From: Azospirillum brasilense
GTDB taxonomy: Bacteria; Pseudomonadota; Alphaproteobacteria; Azospirillales; Azospirillaceae
Reading direction: 5' to 3'
DNA length: 64,000 nucleotides
Assembly: GCF_022023855.1 (NCBI RefSeq)
Contig: NZ_CP059453.1
Location: 436,001 to 500,000 of the forward strand
The notes beneath the pieces are model-generated. The model made no database searches. It was not told the origin of the DNA and saw only the letters and a program-made list of their open reading frames with translations. Positions 1-10,107 of the stretch are shown one piece after another. How positions within the stretch are numbered: the first letter of the stretch is position 1; every line of letters starts with the position of its first letter. Position numbers and translations under genes: made by a program.

Positions 1-2
1 TC

Positions 3-722
3 GGCTTCCTGATCGGCAAGCTCGCCTTCCGGGTGCGCGGGGCCTACTTCGTCATCGTCACCATCAGCTTCGCCCAGGTCATGCGCATGGTCGCGCTGAA
101 CTGGGTGGACCTGACCGAGGGGCCGATGGCGCTGAACAACATCCCGCCGCTGTCGGTCTGGCTGCCGTGGGACGGGGTGATCCCGCTCTACAAGAAGGAA
201 TACAACTACCTTCTGGTGCTGGCGGTCGCGGTGGTCTGCTTCCTGGTGATCCAGCGGCTGGTGCAGTCGCGGGTGGGCCGGGCGCTGGTGGCGCTGCGCG
301 AGAACGAGTCGCTGGCGCGCTCGGTCGGGATCGACGTGACGCGCTACCTGGTCGTCGCCACGGTGATCGCGGCGGGCATGGCCGGGGCCGCGGGCGGGCT
401 CTACACCCACTACATCCGCATCGTCGATCCGGACGTCTTCATGTTCATCTACACGGTGACGATGGTCATCATGGTGGTGACGGGCGGCAAGGGCACGCTG
501 GCCGGCCCGATCGTCGGCGGCCTCGCCTTCGGCATCCTGCCCGAGGTGCTGCGCGAGGTGGCGCGGCCCGAGGTGCAGTGGATCATCTACGGCGTCGCCA
601 TGATCGTGGTCGTCTTCTTCCTGCCGCAGGGCATCGTCCCGGCGGTGAAGAACTGGTTCGCCGGGCGCCGCAAGCGCGTCGCCGCCACGGCGCTGGGCCT
701 GCGCAAGGAGACCTCGGCATGA
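3..722 (+). CDS. livM: Branched-chain amino acid-type ABC transporter permease (LivM), 5' end cut by window
   Basis: Inner-membrane permease of a LivFGHM-type importer. The reading frame is open from base 3, so the true start lies upstream; about 239 C-terminal codons are present of a family length of roughly 320-350. Several hydrophobic helices are visible, and a long loop rich in Arg, Glu and Asn (near RVGRALVALRENESLARSVG) matches the conserved LivM cytoplasmic loop. The motif VVTGGKGTLAGPIVGG is typical of the family. The stop overlaps the ATG of the next gene (ATGA), so permease and ATPase are translationally coupled. The substrate cannot be read from the permease. The downstream molybdenum hydroxylase and amidase genes suggest a nitrogen compound rather than leucine, which is inference. 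Confidence 0.9.
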   Translation, partial: GFLIGKLAFRVRGAYFVIVTISFAQVMRMVALNWVDLTEGPMALNNIPPLSVWLPWDGVIPLYKKEYNYLLVLAVAVVCFLVIQRLVQSRVGRALVALRENESLARSVGIDVTRYLVVATVIAAGMAGAAGGLYTHYIRIVDPDVFMFIYTVTMVIMVVTGGKGTLAGPIVGGLAFGILPEVLREVARPEVQWIIYGVAMIVVVFFLPQGIVPAVKNWFAGRRKRVAATALGLRKETSA

Positions 723-1508
723 GCCTCGCCCTCGACGAATCCACCGCCCCGATCCTTGAGGTGCGCGAGGTCGCGGTTCACTTCAGCGGCCTGATCGCCA
801 TCGCCTCGATGAGCTTCGCCGTGCCGGAGGGGGAGATCGTCAGCCTGATCGGCCCCAACGGGGCGGGCAAGACGACGGCCTTCAACGTCATCACCGGCTT
901 TCTGAAGCCGACCGGCGGCAAGGTGCTGTTCCGCGGCACCGACCTGACGCGCCTGTCCTCCAACCGCATCGCCGGGCTGGGCGTCGTGCGCACCTTCCAG
1001 CGCACCAGCATCTTCGCCGGCTGCACCGTCTTCGACAACGTGCTGACCGGGATGCACCGGCAGGGGAAGGCGGAGACCTGGGGCGCGCTGCTGCGGCTCG
1101 CCTCGGTGCGGGCGGAGACCGAGCGGATGCGGGCGGCGGTTGCCGAGATCCTGGCCTTCGTCGGGCTGTCGCACCGCGCCGACGAGCTGGCCGGCAACCT
1201 CGCCTACGGCGAGCAGCGGCTGCTCGGCATCGCCATCGCGCTGGCCGCCGATCCGAAGCTGCTGCTGCTGGACGAGCCCGCCGCCGGGCTGAACCCGTCG
1301 GAGACGGAAGCCTTCATGGGCGTCGTCCAGCGCATCCGCGACCGCGGCGTGACCATCCTGCTGGTCGAGCACGACATGCGCATGGTCATGACGATCTCCG
1401 ACCGCGTGGTCGTGCTGAACCACGGGCGCATCATCGCCGAAGGCCCGCCGGAGGTCATCCGCGCCAACCCGGACGTGATCCAGGCCTATCTGGGCCAGGG
1501 GGTGAAGC

Positions 1509-1522
<14 letters not shown>
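719..1522 (+). CDS. livG: ABC transporter ATP-binding protein (LivG type)
   Basis: First of two ATPases of the importer, 267 residues, the usual LivG length. The Walker A motif GPNGAGKT lies at about residues 45-52. An LAYGEQRLLGIA signature region precedes Walker B (LLLLDEP). The C-terminal LivG-type stretch VVLNHGRIIAEGPPEVI is present. The ATG at 719 overlaps the livM stop by four bases and is preferred over upstream codons that lie inside livM. The gene overlaps livF by 14 bases, so the three transporter genes form one unit. Confidence 0.92.
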
Positions 1523-2213
<691 letters not shown>

Positions 2214-2237
2214 GAAGAAGAACGAGAGGGTCAGGGA

Positions 2238-4595
2238 ATGGGAGAGGTTAGCACCGCCGGTTCCGGTGTCGGCGCGCGGGTCCGCCGCAAGGAGGACGAC
2301 CGGCTGCTGCGCGGGCGGGGCCGCTTCGTCGGCGACATCGCCCTGGTCGGCATGAAGGAGCTGGCCTTCGTGCGCAGCCCGGTCGCCCACGCGACCATCA
2401 CCGGCATCGAGATCCCGGAGGAGCACCGCGGCGCCGTTTTCACCTGGGCGGACTTGGCGGCGGGCGGCGTCAAGCCGATCCGCGCCGTGTCGGGCCTGCC
2501 CGGCTTCAAGGTGTCGGAGCAGCCGGCGCTGGCCGACGGCAAGGTGCGCTTCGTCGGCGAGCCGGTGGCCGTCTGCGTCGCCGCCACCCGCGCCGAGGCC
2601 GAGGACATCGCGGCATCCGTCTTCGTCGATTACGCCGAGCTGCCGGTGAATTCCGACATGCTGGAGGCGGTGACGCCGGGCGCGCCGAAGGTGCACGACC
2701 ACTGGCCGGACAACGTCTTCCTGGAGACCAACGTTGGCGGGAACATCGCGGAGATCGCCGCCACCGCCCCGGTGAAGGTGTCGCGGACCATCCGCACGGC
2801 TCGCCAGTGCATGGTGCCGCTGGAGGGCAAGGGCGTGGTTGCCCATTGGGACCGCCATGTCGAACAGCTCGTCCTGACCACCTCGACCCAAATGCCGCAC
2901 ATCGTGCGCGCCGGCCTGTCGGAATGCCTGGACCTCGACCAGGGGCTGATCCGCGTGGTGGCGCCGGACGTGGGCGGCGGTTTCGGCTGGAAGGGCCTGC
3001 TCCAGCCGGAGGAGATCGTGGCCGCCTGGATCGCCATGCGCCTCGACCGCCCCGTCCGCTGGACCGAGGACCGGCGGGAGCATCTGGTCGCCGCCGCCAA
3101 TGCCCGCGAGCACCATTACGAGATCACCGCCTACGCCGACGCGCGCGGGCGGCTGCTGGGGATCGAGGCCGACGCCTGGGTCGATGCCGGGGCCTACTCC
3201 GTCTATCCCTTTTCGGCTTGCCTGGAGGCCGCGCAGGTCGGCAGCATCCTGCCCGGCCCCTACGACTTCGCGCATTACCGCTGCCGCACCTTCTCCGTCT
3301 GCACCAACAAGCCGCCCATCGTCCCCTACCGCGGCGTGGCGCGGACCGGCGTGTGCTTCGCCATGGAGCAGATGATCGACGCCGTGGCCGACGCCGTGGG
3401 GCGGGAGCCGTGGCAGGTCCGGCTGGAAAACCTCGTCCCGCCGGAGAAGATGCCCTTCGACAACGTGACGCGGAAGCATTTCGACAGCGGCGACTATCCC
3501 GAATCCGTCCGCCGCGCCGTCGCCGCCATCGAGCTGGAGGGCTGGCGCGTCCGCCAGAAGGCGGGAGAGCCGGACGGGCGGCTGATCGGCGTCGGCTTCG
3601 CCACCTATTGCGAGCAGTCGGCCCACGGCACCGCCGTCTATCACGGCTGGGGCATCCCCATGGTGCCGGGACACGAGCAGGCGCAGGCCCGCATCACCCC
3701 GGACGGTGGGCTGGAGCTGCGCGTCGGCGTGCAGTCGCACGGCCAGAGCATGGAGACCACCTTCGCCCAGGTCGCCCACGAGGTGCTGGGCATCCCGCTG
3801 GAAAAGATCAAGCTGGTGCACGGCGACACCGGCCTGACGCCCTATTCGACGGGCACCTGGGGGTCGCGCAGCATGGTCATGGCCGGCGGCGCCGTCGCCA
3901 CCGCCTGCCGCACGCTGGCCGAGCGGCTGCGCAAGATCGGCGCGCATCTGATGCAGGCCGGTCCGGACGGGGTGGTTCTAGAGGAAGGGTCGGTGAAGGC
4001 CGGGGCCGCCGCGGTGACCATCCGCGAGATCGCCCACACCTGGTACCGCGCGCCGCAGCTTCTTCCCGCCGACGTTGACCGCGGCGGGCTGGAGGTCACC
4101 GCCGGCTACAAGCCGGGCAGCGACCACGGCACCTTCTCCTACGCCACCCACGCCGTGGCGGTGGCCGTGGACCCGGAGATCGGGCAGGTCGAAATCCTCG
4201 ATTATGTGGTGGTCGAGGACGCCGGAACCATGGTCAACCCGATGGTCGTCGACGGTCAGATCTACGGCGGCGTCGCCCAGGGCGTCGGCACCGCGCTCTA
4301 CGAGCGGATGCCCTACGACACGGAGGGGCAGCCGCTCGCCTCAACCTTCGCGGATTACCTGATCCCCGGATTCACCGAGGTCCCGCACGTGAGGATCATC
4401 CACATGCTGACCCCCTCGCCCTACACCGAATTCGGCGTGAAGGGCATCGGCGAGGGCGGCGCCATCGCCCCGCCGGCGGCGATCTGCAACGCCATCAACG
4501 ACGCGCTGAAGCCGCTGGGCGTCATCGTGACGAACGCGCCGATGACGCCTGAAGTCATCCTTGGCGCCATCGCCGAAACGCGGGGTGCGGCATGA
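2238..4595 (+). CDS. Xanthine dehydrogenase/CoxL-family molybdopterin-binding subunit
   Basis: Large, Mo-cofactor subunit of a three-subunit molybdenum hydroxylase, 785 residues (CoxL-type proteins are about 760-810). The N-terminal aldehyde oxidase/xanthine dehydrogenase a/b hammerhead (VGARVRRKEDDRLLRGRGR) is followed by the molybdopterin domain with GGGFGWKG, PYRGVARTG, and near the C-terminus GVKGIGEGGAI, which carries the Glu used as base in hydroxylation. The AYXCSFR active-site loop of true CO dehydrogenase is not present, so CO oxidation is unlikely. Hydroxylation of a heterocycle or aldehyde is more probable. It overlaps the FAD subunit by four bases. Confidence 0.9.
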   Translation: MGEVSTAGSGVGARVRRKEDDRLLRGRGRFVGDIALVGMKELAFVRSPVAHATITGIEIPEEHRGAVFTWADLAAGGVKPIRAVSGLPGFKVSEQPALADGKVRFVGEPVAVCVAATRAEAEDIAASVFVDYAELPVNSDMLEAVTPGAPKVHDHWPDNVFLETNVGGNIAEIAATAPVKVSRTIRTARQCMVPLEGKGVVAHWDRHVEQLVLTTSTQMPHIVRAGLSECLDLDQGLIRVVAPDVGGGFGWKGLLQPEEIVAAWIAMRLDRPVRWTEDRREHLVAAANAREHHYEITAYADARGRLLGIEADAWVDAGAYSVYPFSACLEAAQVGSILPGPYDFAHYRCRTFSVCTNKPPIVPYRGVARTGVCFAMEQMIDAVADAVGREPWQVRLENLVPPEKMPFDNVTRKHFDSGDYPESVRRAVAAIELEGWRVRQKAGEPDGRLIGVGFATYCEQSAHGTAVYHGWGIPMVPGHEQAQARITPDGGLELRVGVQSHGQSMETTFAQVAHEVLGIPLEKIKLVHGDTGLTPYSTGTWGSRSMVMAGGAVATACRTLAERLRKIGAHLMQAGPDGVVLEEGSVKAGAAAVTIREIAHTWYRAPQLLPADVDRGGLEVTAGYKPGSDHGTFSYATHAVAVAVDPEIGQVEILDYVVVEDAGTMVNPMVVDGQIYGGVAQGVGTALYERMPYDTEGQPLASTFADYLIPGFTEVPHVRIIHMLTPSPYTEFGVKGIGEGGAIAPPAAICNAINDALKPLGVIVTNAPMTPEVILGAIAETRGAA

Positions 4596-5400
4596 AGGCG
4601 GTCGATTTCGATTACGCGCAGCCGGCGACGCTCGACGCGGCGCTGGAGCTTCTGGCGCGTGAGGATGTGATGGTGCGGCCGGTGGCCGGCTCCCAGTCGC
4701 TCGGCCCCATGCTGAACCTGCGGCTGGCCCAGCCGGAGCTGCTGGTGGACATCACCCGCATCGCCGAGCTTCAAACGATCCGCCGGGAGGGCGATCGGCT
4801 GGTCATCGGCGCCTGCGTCACCCACGCGCGGCTGGAGGACGGCGATTATCCGGACGTGACGCGCGGCGTTCTGCCGTCCGTGGCGGCGGTGATCGCCTAC
4901 CGCGCGGTGCGCAACCGCGGCACCATCGGCGGCAGCCTCGCCCACGCCGACCCGGCGGCGGACTGGGTGAACGTGCTGACCGCGCTCGGCGCCGACGTGG
5001 TGATCGCCGGCCCGGGTGGGCGGCGCAGCGTGCCAATGACCGACTTCATCCTCGGTGTGTTCGAGACGGCCCTGCAGCCGGGCGAGATCGTCGCGGAAAT
5101 CCATGTGCCCGCCCTGTCCGACCGGGCGCGCTGGGGCTATTACAAGGTCTGCCGCAAGACCGGGGAGTTCTCCCACGCCACCGGCGCGGTGCTGATCGAC
5201 CCGGCCCGCGGCGTCCAGCGCTGCGTCGCCGGGGCGACCTCCGGCAAGCCGGTCGTGATCGACGGCCCAGCCCTGTTCGAGGGCGGCTGCACCGAAGCGG
5301 CCATGGCCGCGTATCTGGCCGGAAGCCCCGCTGCGGACGACCCCATCGCCCTTCGGACCCACACCGTCGCGCTGAAGCGCGCCATCGCGCAGGTGATGTC

Positions 5401-5404
<4 letters not shown>
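4592..5404 (+). CDS. FAD-binding subunit of molybdenum hydroxylase (CoxM type)
   Basis: Medium subunit, 270 residues, carrying FAD between the iron-sulfur and molybdenum subunits. The N-terminal FAD_binding_5 domain contains VAGSQSLGPMLNLRLAQP and the NRGTIGGSLAHADPAADW pyrophosphate-binding stretch. The C-terminal CO dehydrogenase flavoprotein domain follows, with KVCRKTGEFSHATGAV. Start and stop overlap its neighbours by four bases each, giving the gene order L-M-S. Electron flow is expected from Mo to 2Fe-2S to FAD to an unknown acceptor. Confidence 0.9.
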
Positions 5405-5889
<485 letters not shown>

Positions 5890-5893
5890 GCCC

Positions 5894-6580
5894 ATGCCGA
5901 CCATGACCCAGACCCTTGCCGTCAACTTCCCGCGCGCCCGCGTCTGGCCGCTGCTCGGCGACGTGGAGCAGGTGATCGCCTGCATGCCCGGCGCCTCGCT
6001 GACCAAGCCGCGCGAGGGCGACCGCATCTTCGGGCAGATGCGCGTGAAGCTCGGCCCCATCGCCGCCGCCTTCGCGGGCGAGGGCACGCTGACGATGGAC
6101 GAGGTGACCCACACCGGCGTCATCCACGGCCAGGGGACGGACCCCAAGAACAACTCCCGCGCCAAGGCCGACGTGACCTTCGCGGTGCTTGAGGAGGGGC
6201 CGGGGACGCGCATCGACCTGACCGTCGATTTCACGCTGACCGGCGTGCTGGCCCAGTTCAGCCGCGGCGCCATCGTGCAGGAGATCGCCAACCGCCTGAC
6301 CGCCGAGTTCGCCCGCAACCTGGAAGCCAAGCTCGCCGCGACCGCCCCGGTGGCGGAGGTGGCTGCGTCCTCGGAAGCGGTTGTCGCCCCGACCCCGGAG
6401 CCTGCCTCCGAGCCCGTCAAGGAACTGAACGCTGGCAATCTGCTGTGGAGCATGGTGAAGGATTGGCTGCGCAAACTCTTTTCCAACCCTCTCCCCTCTG
6501 GGGAGAGGGTGGCCCGGAGGGCCGGTGAGGGGGATGCGCGTGGCGGTGCGTCCGGCAAAAGCACGACCCCTTCACCCTGA
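5894..6580 (+). CDS. CoxG-like SRPBCC protein with a repeat-encoded C-terminus
   Basis: Protein of 228 residues from ATG at 5894, four bases after coxS. The first ~150 residues match the CoxG/SRPBCC fold (VWPLLGDVEQVIACMPGASL; GTLTMDEV; ANRLTAEFARNL). CoxG proteins help recruit or mature CO dehydrogenase-type enzymes at the membrane. An Ala/Pro/Glu-rich linker (about 155-175) leads to LLWSMVKDWLRKLFSN, a likely membrane-anchoring helix. The last ~30 residues are encoded inside a dispersed intergenic repeat (6487-6664), and the stop also lies in that repeat. The original C-terminus has probably been replaced or extended by the repeat insertion. Confidence 0.8.
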   Translation: MPTMTQTLAVNFPRARVWPLLGDVEQVIACMPGASLTKPREGDRIFGQMRVKLGPIAAAFAGEGTLTMDEVTHTGVIHGQGTDPKNNSRAKADVTFAVLEEGPGTRIDLTVDFTLTGVLAQFSRGAIVQEIANRLTAEFARNLEAKLAATAPVAEVAASSEAVVAPTPEPASEPVKELNAGNLLWSMVKDWLRKLFSNPLPSGERVARRAGEGDARGGASGKSTTPSP

Positions 6581-6664
6581 CCCTCTCCCCGCTTTCGGCG
6601 GACCAAAGGTCCGCCTGCCGCGTCAGCGCAAGCTTTGTTTGCGCGTGAGCGGAGGGGAGAGGGG
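6487..6664. repeat. Intergenic palindromic repeat family A, copy 1
   Basis: Begins with CCCTCTCCCCTCTGGGGAGA and ends with the complementary GGAGGGGAGAGGG. It contains the block GTGAGGGGGATGCG, which recurs at 31061-31176 and, inverted, at 48135-48253. This copy is longer because of an interior insert with a perfect 8-bp hairpin, GGCGGACC-AAA-GGTCCGCC (6597-6615), and a second stem GCGCAA/TTGCGC (6626-6644). It overlaps the 3' end of the CoxG-like gene and fills the gap before the amidase. Confidence 0.85.
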
Positions 6665-6697
6665 ATTCGAACCTACGTTAAGATTGACCACAGCATC

Positions 6698-7867
6698 ATG
6701 CCGAACGACCCCTTGAACGCCTTCGTCCCTTATGGCCGGACCGAGGTCGCCGGAGCCGCAAGCGGCCCGCTGGCCGGGCTGCGCTTCGCGGTGAAGGACC
6801 TGTTCCACATCGCCGGCCTGCCCACCGGGGCCGGCAACCCGGACTGGCTGCGTACCCACGAGGTCCCGCGGGAGACCGCGCCCGCCGTGCAGCGGCTGCT
6901 CGACGCCGGGGCGCGCGTCGCCGGCAAGACGCTGACCGACGAGCTGGCCTGGAGTCTGGCCGGCGAGAACGCCCATTACGGCACGCCGGAGAACCCGAAA
7001 GCGCCCGGCCGCATTCCCGGCGGCTCCTCCAGCGGGTCGGCCGCCGCAGTGGCGGGCGGGGCGGTGGATTTCGCCATCGGGACGGACACCGGCGGATCGG
7101 TCCGCCTGCCGGCGAGCTATTGCGGCCTCTATGGCCTCCGGCCCACCCACGGGGCGGTTCCTCTGGACGGCTCCGTTCCGCTGGCGCCGAGTTTCGACAC
7201 GGTGGGCTGGTTCGTGCGGGAGGCGGCGCTGCTCCGCCGCGTCGGGGCGGTGCTGCTGCCCCCGGCGCCCGATCCGGCCGTCCGCCGCCTGTTGGTCGCC
7301 GAGGACGCCTTCGCCATCGCGGGAGAGGCGGTGCGATCCGCCCTCACCCCGGCCTTGGAGCGGCTGCGCGAGCGGTTCGGGGCGGCGGACGCTGTGACGC
7401 TGGCCCCGGAGGGGCTGGACCAATGGCGTCCGGTCTTCCAGACGCTCCAGGCCGCCGAAGCCTGGGCGGCGCACGGAGCCTGGATCACGGCGACGAAACC
7501 GACCTTCGGGCCGGGGGTGCGCGACCGCTTCGCCGCGGCGGCCACGCTCGACCCCGCCTTGGCCCACGCCGCGGCGCAGACGCGGGACGGCATCCGGCGG
7601 CGGATGGACGAGCTGTTGGGAATGGACGGGCTGATCGTCCTGCCCAGCGCGCCGGGCATCGCGCCGCTGCGCGGCTCGTCGGGGGCGACGGTGGACGCGG
7701 AGCGCGGGCGGGCGCTGGCGATCCTGTGCCCCGCCGGTCTGGCCGGTCTGCCGCAACTCTCCATCCCCGCGGCGCGGCTCCAGGGCCGCCCGCTCGGCCT
7801 GTCGCTCATCGGGCCGCGTGGGAGCGATTCCGCGCTTCTGGCCATCGCCGAGGACCTGTTCGCATGA
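6698..7867 (+). CDS. Amidase (amidase-signature family, AtzE/GatA-like)
   Basis: 389-residue amidohydrolase. The Ser-cisSer-Lys triad is visible: Lys33 in FAVKDLF, the cis-Ser in GGSSSGSA (108-115), and nucleophile Ser134 in TDTGGSVR. ATG at 6698 is chosen because the only upstream start in frame (6635) lies within a repeat. It is shorter than GatA (~480) and close to AtzE/HpxY-type amidases. The HpxZ/AtzH-like gene overlaps it by four bases, a pairing known from oxalurate and s-triazine catabolism. Expected role: hydrolysis of an amide or ureide formed after hydroxylation or ring opening; the substrate is inferred, not shown. Confidence 0.85.
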   Translation: MPNDPLNAFVPYGRTEVAGAASGPLAGLRFAVKDLFHIAGLPTGAGNPDWLRTHEVPRETAPAVQRLLDAGARVAGKTLTDELAWSLAGENAHYGTPENPKAPGRIPGGSSSGSAAAVAGGAVDFAIGTDTGGSVRLPASYCGLYGLRPTHGAVPLDGSVPLAPSFDTVGWFVREAALLRRVGAVLLPPAPDPAVRRLLVAEDAFAIAGEAVRSALTPALERLRERFGAADAVTLAPEGLDQWRPVFQTLQAAEAWAAHGAWITATKPTFGPGVRDRFAAAATLDPALAHAAAQTRDGIRRRMDELLGMDGLIVLPSAPGIAPLRGSSGATVDAERGRALAILCPAGLAGLPQLSIPAARLQGRPLGLSLIGPRGSDSALLAIAEDLFA

Positions 7868-8244
7868 CGCTTGAGATCAACATCCCCGAGGTGGTGGCCG
7901 AGGTCACCGCCGCCTTCGAGCGCTACGAGCGCGCGCTGACCAGCAACGACGTGGCGGTTCTGGACGAGCTGTTCTGGAACCACCCGGCGACCCTGCGCTA
8001 CGGCGTGGGCGAGAACCTGTACGGCTACGACGCGATCGCCGCCTTCCGCCAGGGCCGCCCGGCAGCGGGGCTGGACCGGAGCTTGCGCAACACCGTCATC
8101 ACCACCTATGGCCGCGACATGGCGACCGCCAACACCGAGTTCATGCGCCCTTCCACCGAGCGTATCGGGCGGCAGAGCCACAGCTGGGTCCGCATGCCTG
8201 AGGGTTGGCGGATCGTCGCGGCGCATGTGTCGCTGATGGGCTAG
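7864..8244 (+). CDS. HpxZ/AtzH-like protein (DUF3225, SnoaL-like fold)
   Basis: 126 residues. The sequence EINIPEVVAEVTAAFERYE, NDVAVLDELFWNHPATLRYG, and WRIVAAHVSLMG are hallmarks of the HpxZ/AtzH family of NTF2-like proteins. Family members accompany amidases in oxalurate degradation (hpx) and in cyanuric acid degradation, where AtzH works with the AtzEG amidase. The start overlaps the amidase stop (ATGA), so the two are made together. No AtzG/HpxX-type small subunit (DUF4089) is seen between or beside them, which differs from the described loci. Confidence 0.8.
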   Translation: MTLEINIPEVVAEVTAAFERYERALTSNDVAVLDELFWNHPATLRYGVGENLYGYDAIAAFRQGRPAAGLDRSLRNTVITTYGRDMATANTEFMRPSTERIGRQSHSWVRMPEGWRIVAAHVSLMG

Positions 8245-8340
8245 GCGCCACCGTCTTCCGGCCCGGTTGCCGATTCTCCGGCCCGCCGCCATCCTCACTG
8301 ACAGTCGATTTCCCGAACCCGCTCCGACGGACCGCCCGCG

Positions 8341-8826
8341 ATGACCTTAGACGACCCCCTGATCGAAGAGGCGTACCGCGTCCTGGCGGAGCGTCCCGGA
8401 TTCCTCATCCGCCGCCTGCACCAGATCCACGTCGCCATGTTCATGGAGGAGTGCGCGGAGTTCAACATCACCCCCGTCCAGTACAGCGTGCTGACCGCGC
8501 TGGTGGACCGGCCCGACCTGGATCAGGTGACGCTGGGCGCCCAGATCGGCATCGACCGCACGACCACCGCCGGGGTGCTGGCCCGGCTGGCCGAGCGCGG
8601 GCTGATCCAGCGCCGGGCCAGCCCGGTGGACAAGCGCATGAAGCTGGCGGCCATCACCGCGGAGGGCCGGAAGCTGCTGCGCCGCATGGACAAGAAGGCC
8701 CAGCGCGCCCACGACCGCACCATCGCGCCCCTGCCCAAGGAGGACCGCGCGGTCTTCCTGCGCTACCTGCTGCATCTGGTGGACGCCAGCAACGGCTACG
8801 GCCGCGCCCCGCTGCATCTGCCGTAA
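8341..8826 (+). CDS. MarR-family transcriptional regulator
   Basis: 161 residues with a winged helix-turn-helix: recognition region IGIDRTTTAGVLARLAERGL followed by the wing IQRRASPVDKRMKLAAIT. This carries the Asp-x-Arg motif typical of MarR. It lies 96 bases after the HpxZ-like gene and 38 bases before the DUF1116 gene, all on the same strand. It is a candidate local regulator of the hydroxylase/amidase unit. The ligand is unknown; no convincing palindromic operator was found in the short gap 8245-8340. Confidence 0.88.
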   Translation: MTLDDPLIEEAYRVLAERPGFLIRRLHQIHVAMFMEECAEFNITPVQYSVLTALVDRPDLDQVTLGAQIGIDRTTTAGVLARLAERGLIQRRASPVDKRMKLAAITAEGRKLLRRMDKKAQRAHDRTIAPLPKEDRAVFLRYLLHLVDASNGYGRAPLHLP

Positions 8827-8864
8827 CGGCACCGAAAACACCGAGAGAATTGGGGACACACGCG

Positions 8865-10076
8865 ATGAACGACGCCACCGCGCGGGCTGTGGAGCGGATG
8901 CTGGCCGCCGATCCGGTGTGGACGGAGACCGGAACCGCCGGGGAGCGGATCGGGCTGGACCGTCACACGCTGCTGCACGCCGGACCGCCCTTCGCCGATC
9001 CGGCGGAGATCTGCCCGCCCATCCTCAACGCCGCCGCCGCGGCGCTGCTGTTCGAAGGTATGGCCGACAGCGTGGAGGAGGTCCGCGCCATGGTGCGCAG
9101 CGGCGCCGTGACCCTGCGTCCGGCGCAGGATTTCGGCGTGGTCACCCCGCTCGCCGCCGTCGTGTCGCGGTCGATGTGGCTGCATGTGGTGGAGGATGCG
9201 GGCGGCTCGGGCGTGCGCGCCTACAGCCCGCTCAACGAGGGCGGCGGTCCCGCCCTGCGCTTCGGCATCGTCAGCGGGGCGGTGGTGGAGCGGCTGCGCC
9301 TGCTGCACGGCACGGTCGGCCCGGCGCTGGCCGGGATCGGGCCGGTGGCGCTGACCGGCATCGCCTGTGAGGCCATGGAGCAGGGGGACGAGCTGCACGG
9401 GCGCGTCGGGGTGGCCTCGGCGCTGCTGACCGAGACGCTGGTGTCGAAGCTGGGCGGGACCGGCGAGGTCTGCGCCTTCCTGAAGGAGGCAGGGCAGTTC
9501 TTCCTCAACCCGTGGATGGCCGCCTGCAAGGCGACGATGCTGGCCGGTGACGGGGTGCCGGGGGCGGCGCTGGTGACGGCGGCCGGCGGCAACGGGATGC
9601 GCTTCGGGCTGCGCCTGTCGGGCATGATGGGCGAGGGCTGGGCGAGCGCGCCGGTGGCCGCACCGCAGGGGCCGGACATCGGCTCTCCCGGCGGAGCCTC
9701 CCGCCCGCGCCTGCCGGCGATCGGGGACAGCGCCGTCATCGACGCGCTGGGCTTCGGCGCGTTGGCGCTCGACGCCGCGCCGCTGCTGCGGGCGGAGCTG
9801 GGGGCGGCGGCCGAGACGGCCATCGCGGCGGCGGACCGGCTGCTCTGCGCCGACCATCCCATCCACGGGCGGCGGGTCGGGCTGGACGCCCGCGCCGTGC
9901 TGCTGGGCGGCCCGGTGCCCCCGGTCTGTCTGGCCGCCCTGCACGCGTCGGGGGAGGACGGGATCGTCGGGCGCGGCCTCGCCTGGCACCCGCCCTCCTG
10001 CCACGCCGAGGCGGTGGCGGCGGTGGACCGGCTGAGCCGCGCCGGTTTCCCGGACGCCCCCGACCGTCGCGCCTGA
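8865..10076 (+). CDS. DUF1116 protein, AllG (YlbE)/YahG-like
   Basis: 403 residues from ATG 8865. Conserved family blocks are clear: LLHAGPP, LLFEGMA, RPAQDFGVVTPLAAV, PLNEGGGPALRFG, MEQGDELHGR, GQFFLNPWMAACKATM, NGMRFGLRLSG and GDSAVIDALGFG. In E. coli the DUF1116 protein YlbE (AllG) acts with FdrA and YlbF as oxamate carbamoyltransferase in allantoin catabolism. The FdrA and YlbF partners are not next to this gene. Its place after a molybdenum hydroxylase, amidase and HpxZ-like protein suggests a related step on a carbamoyl or oxamate-type intermediate. That is inference. Confidence 0.75.
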   Translation: MNDATARAVERMLAADPVWTETGTAGERIGLDRHTLLHAGPPFADPAEICPPILNAAAAALLFEGMADSVEEVRAMVRSGAVTLRPAQDFGVVTPLAAVVSRSMWLHVVEDAGGSGVRAYSPLNEGGGPALRFGIVSGAVVERLRLLHGTVGPALAGIGPVALTGIACEAMEQGDELHGRVGVASALLTETLVSKLGGTGEVCAFLKEAGQFFLNPWMAACKATMLAGDGVPGAALVTAAGGNGMRFGLRLSGMMGEGWASAPVAAPQGPDIGSPGGASRPRLPAIGDSAVIDALGFGALALDAAPLLRAELGAAAETAIAAADRLLCADHPIHGRRVGLDARAVLLGGPVPPVCLAALHASGEDGIVGRGLAWHPPSCHAEAVAAVDRLSRAGFPDAPDRRA

Positions 10077-10092
10077 CGTCCGGGGGGCCGGC

Positions 10093-10107
10093 GACGCCTA
10101 TGGCGTC
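10093..10107. terminator. Hairpin between convergent genes
   Basis: Perfect 6-bp stem GACGCC-TAT-GGCGTC in the 29-base gap between the DUF1116 gene and etfA, which point towards each other. There is no T-tract, so its role as a terminator is only probable. Confidence 0.4.
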
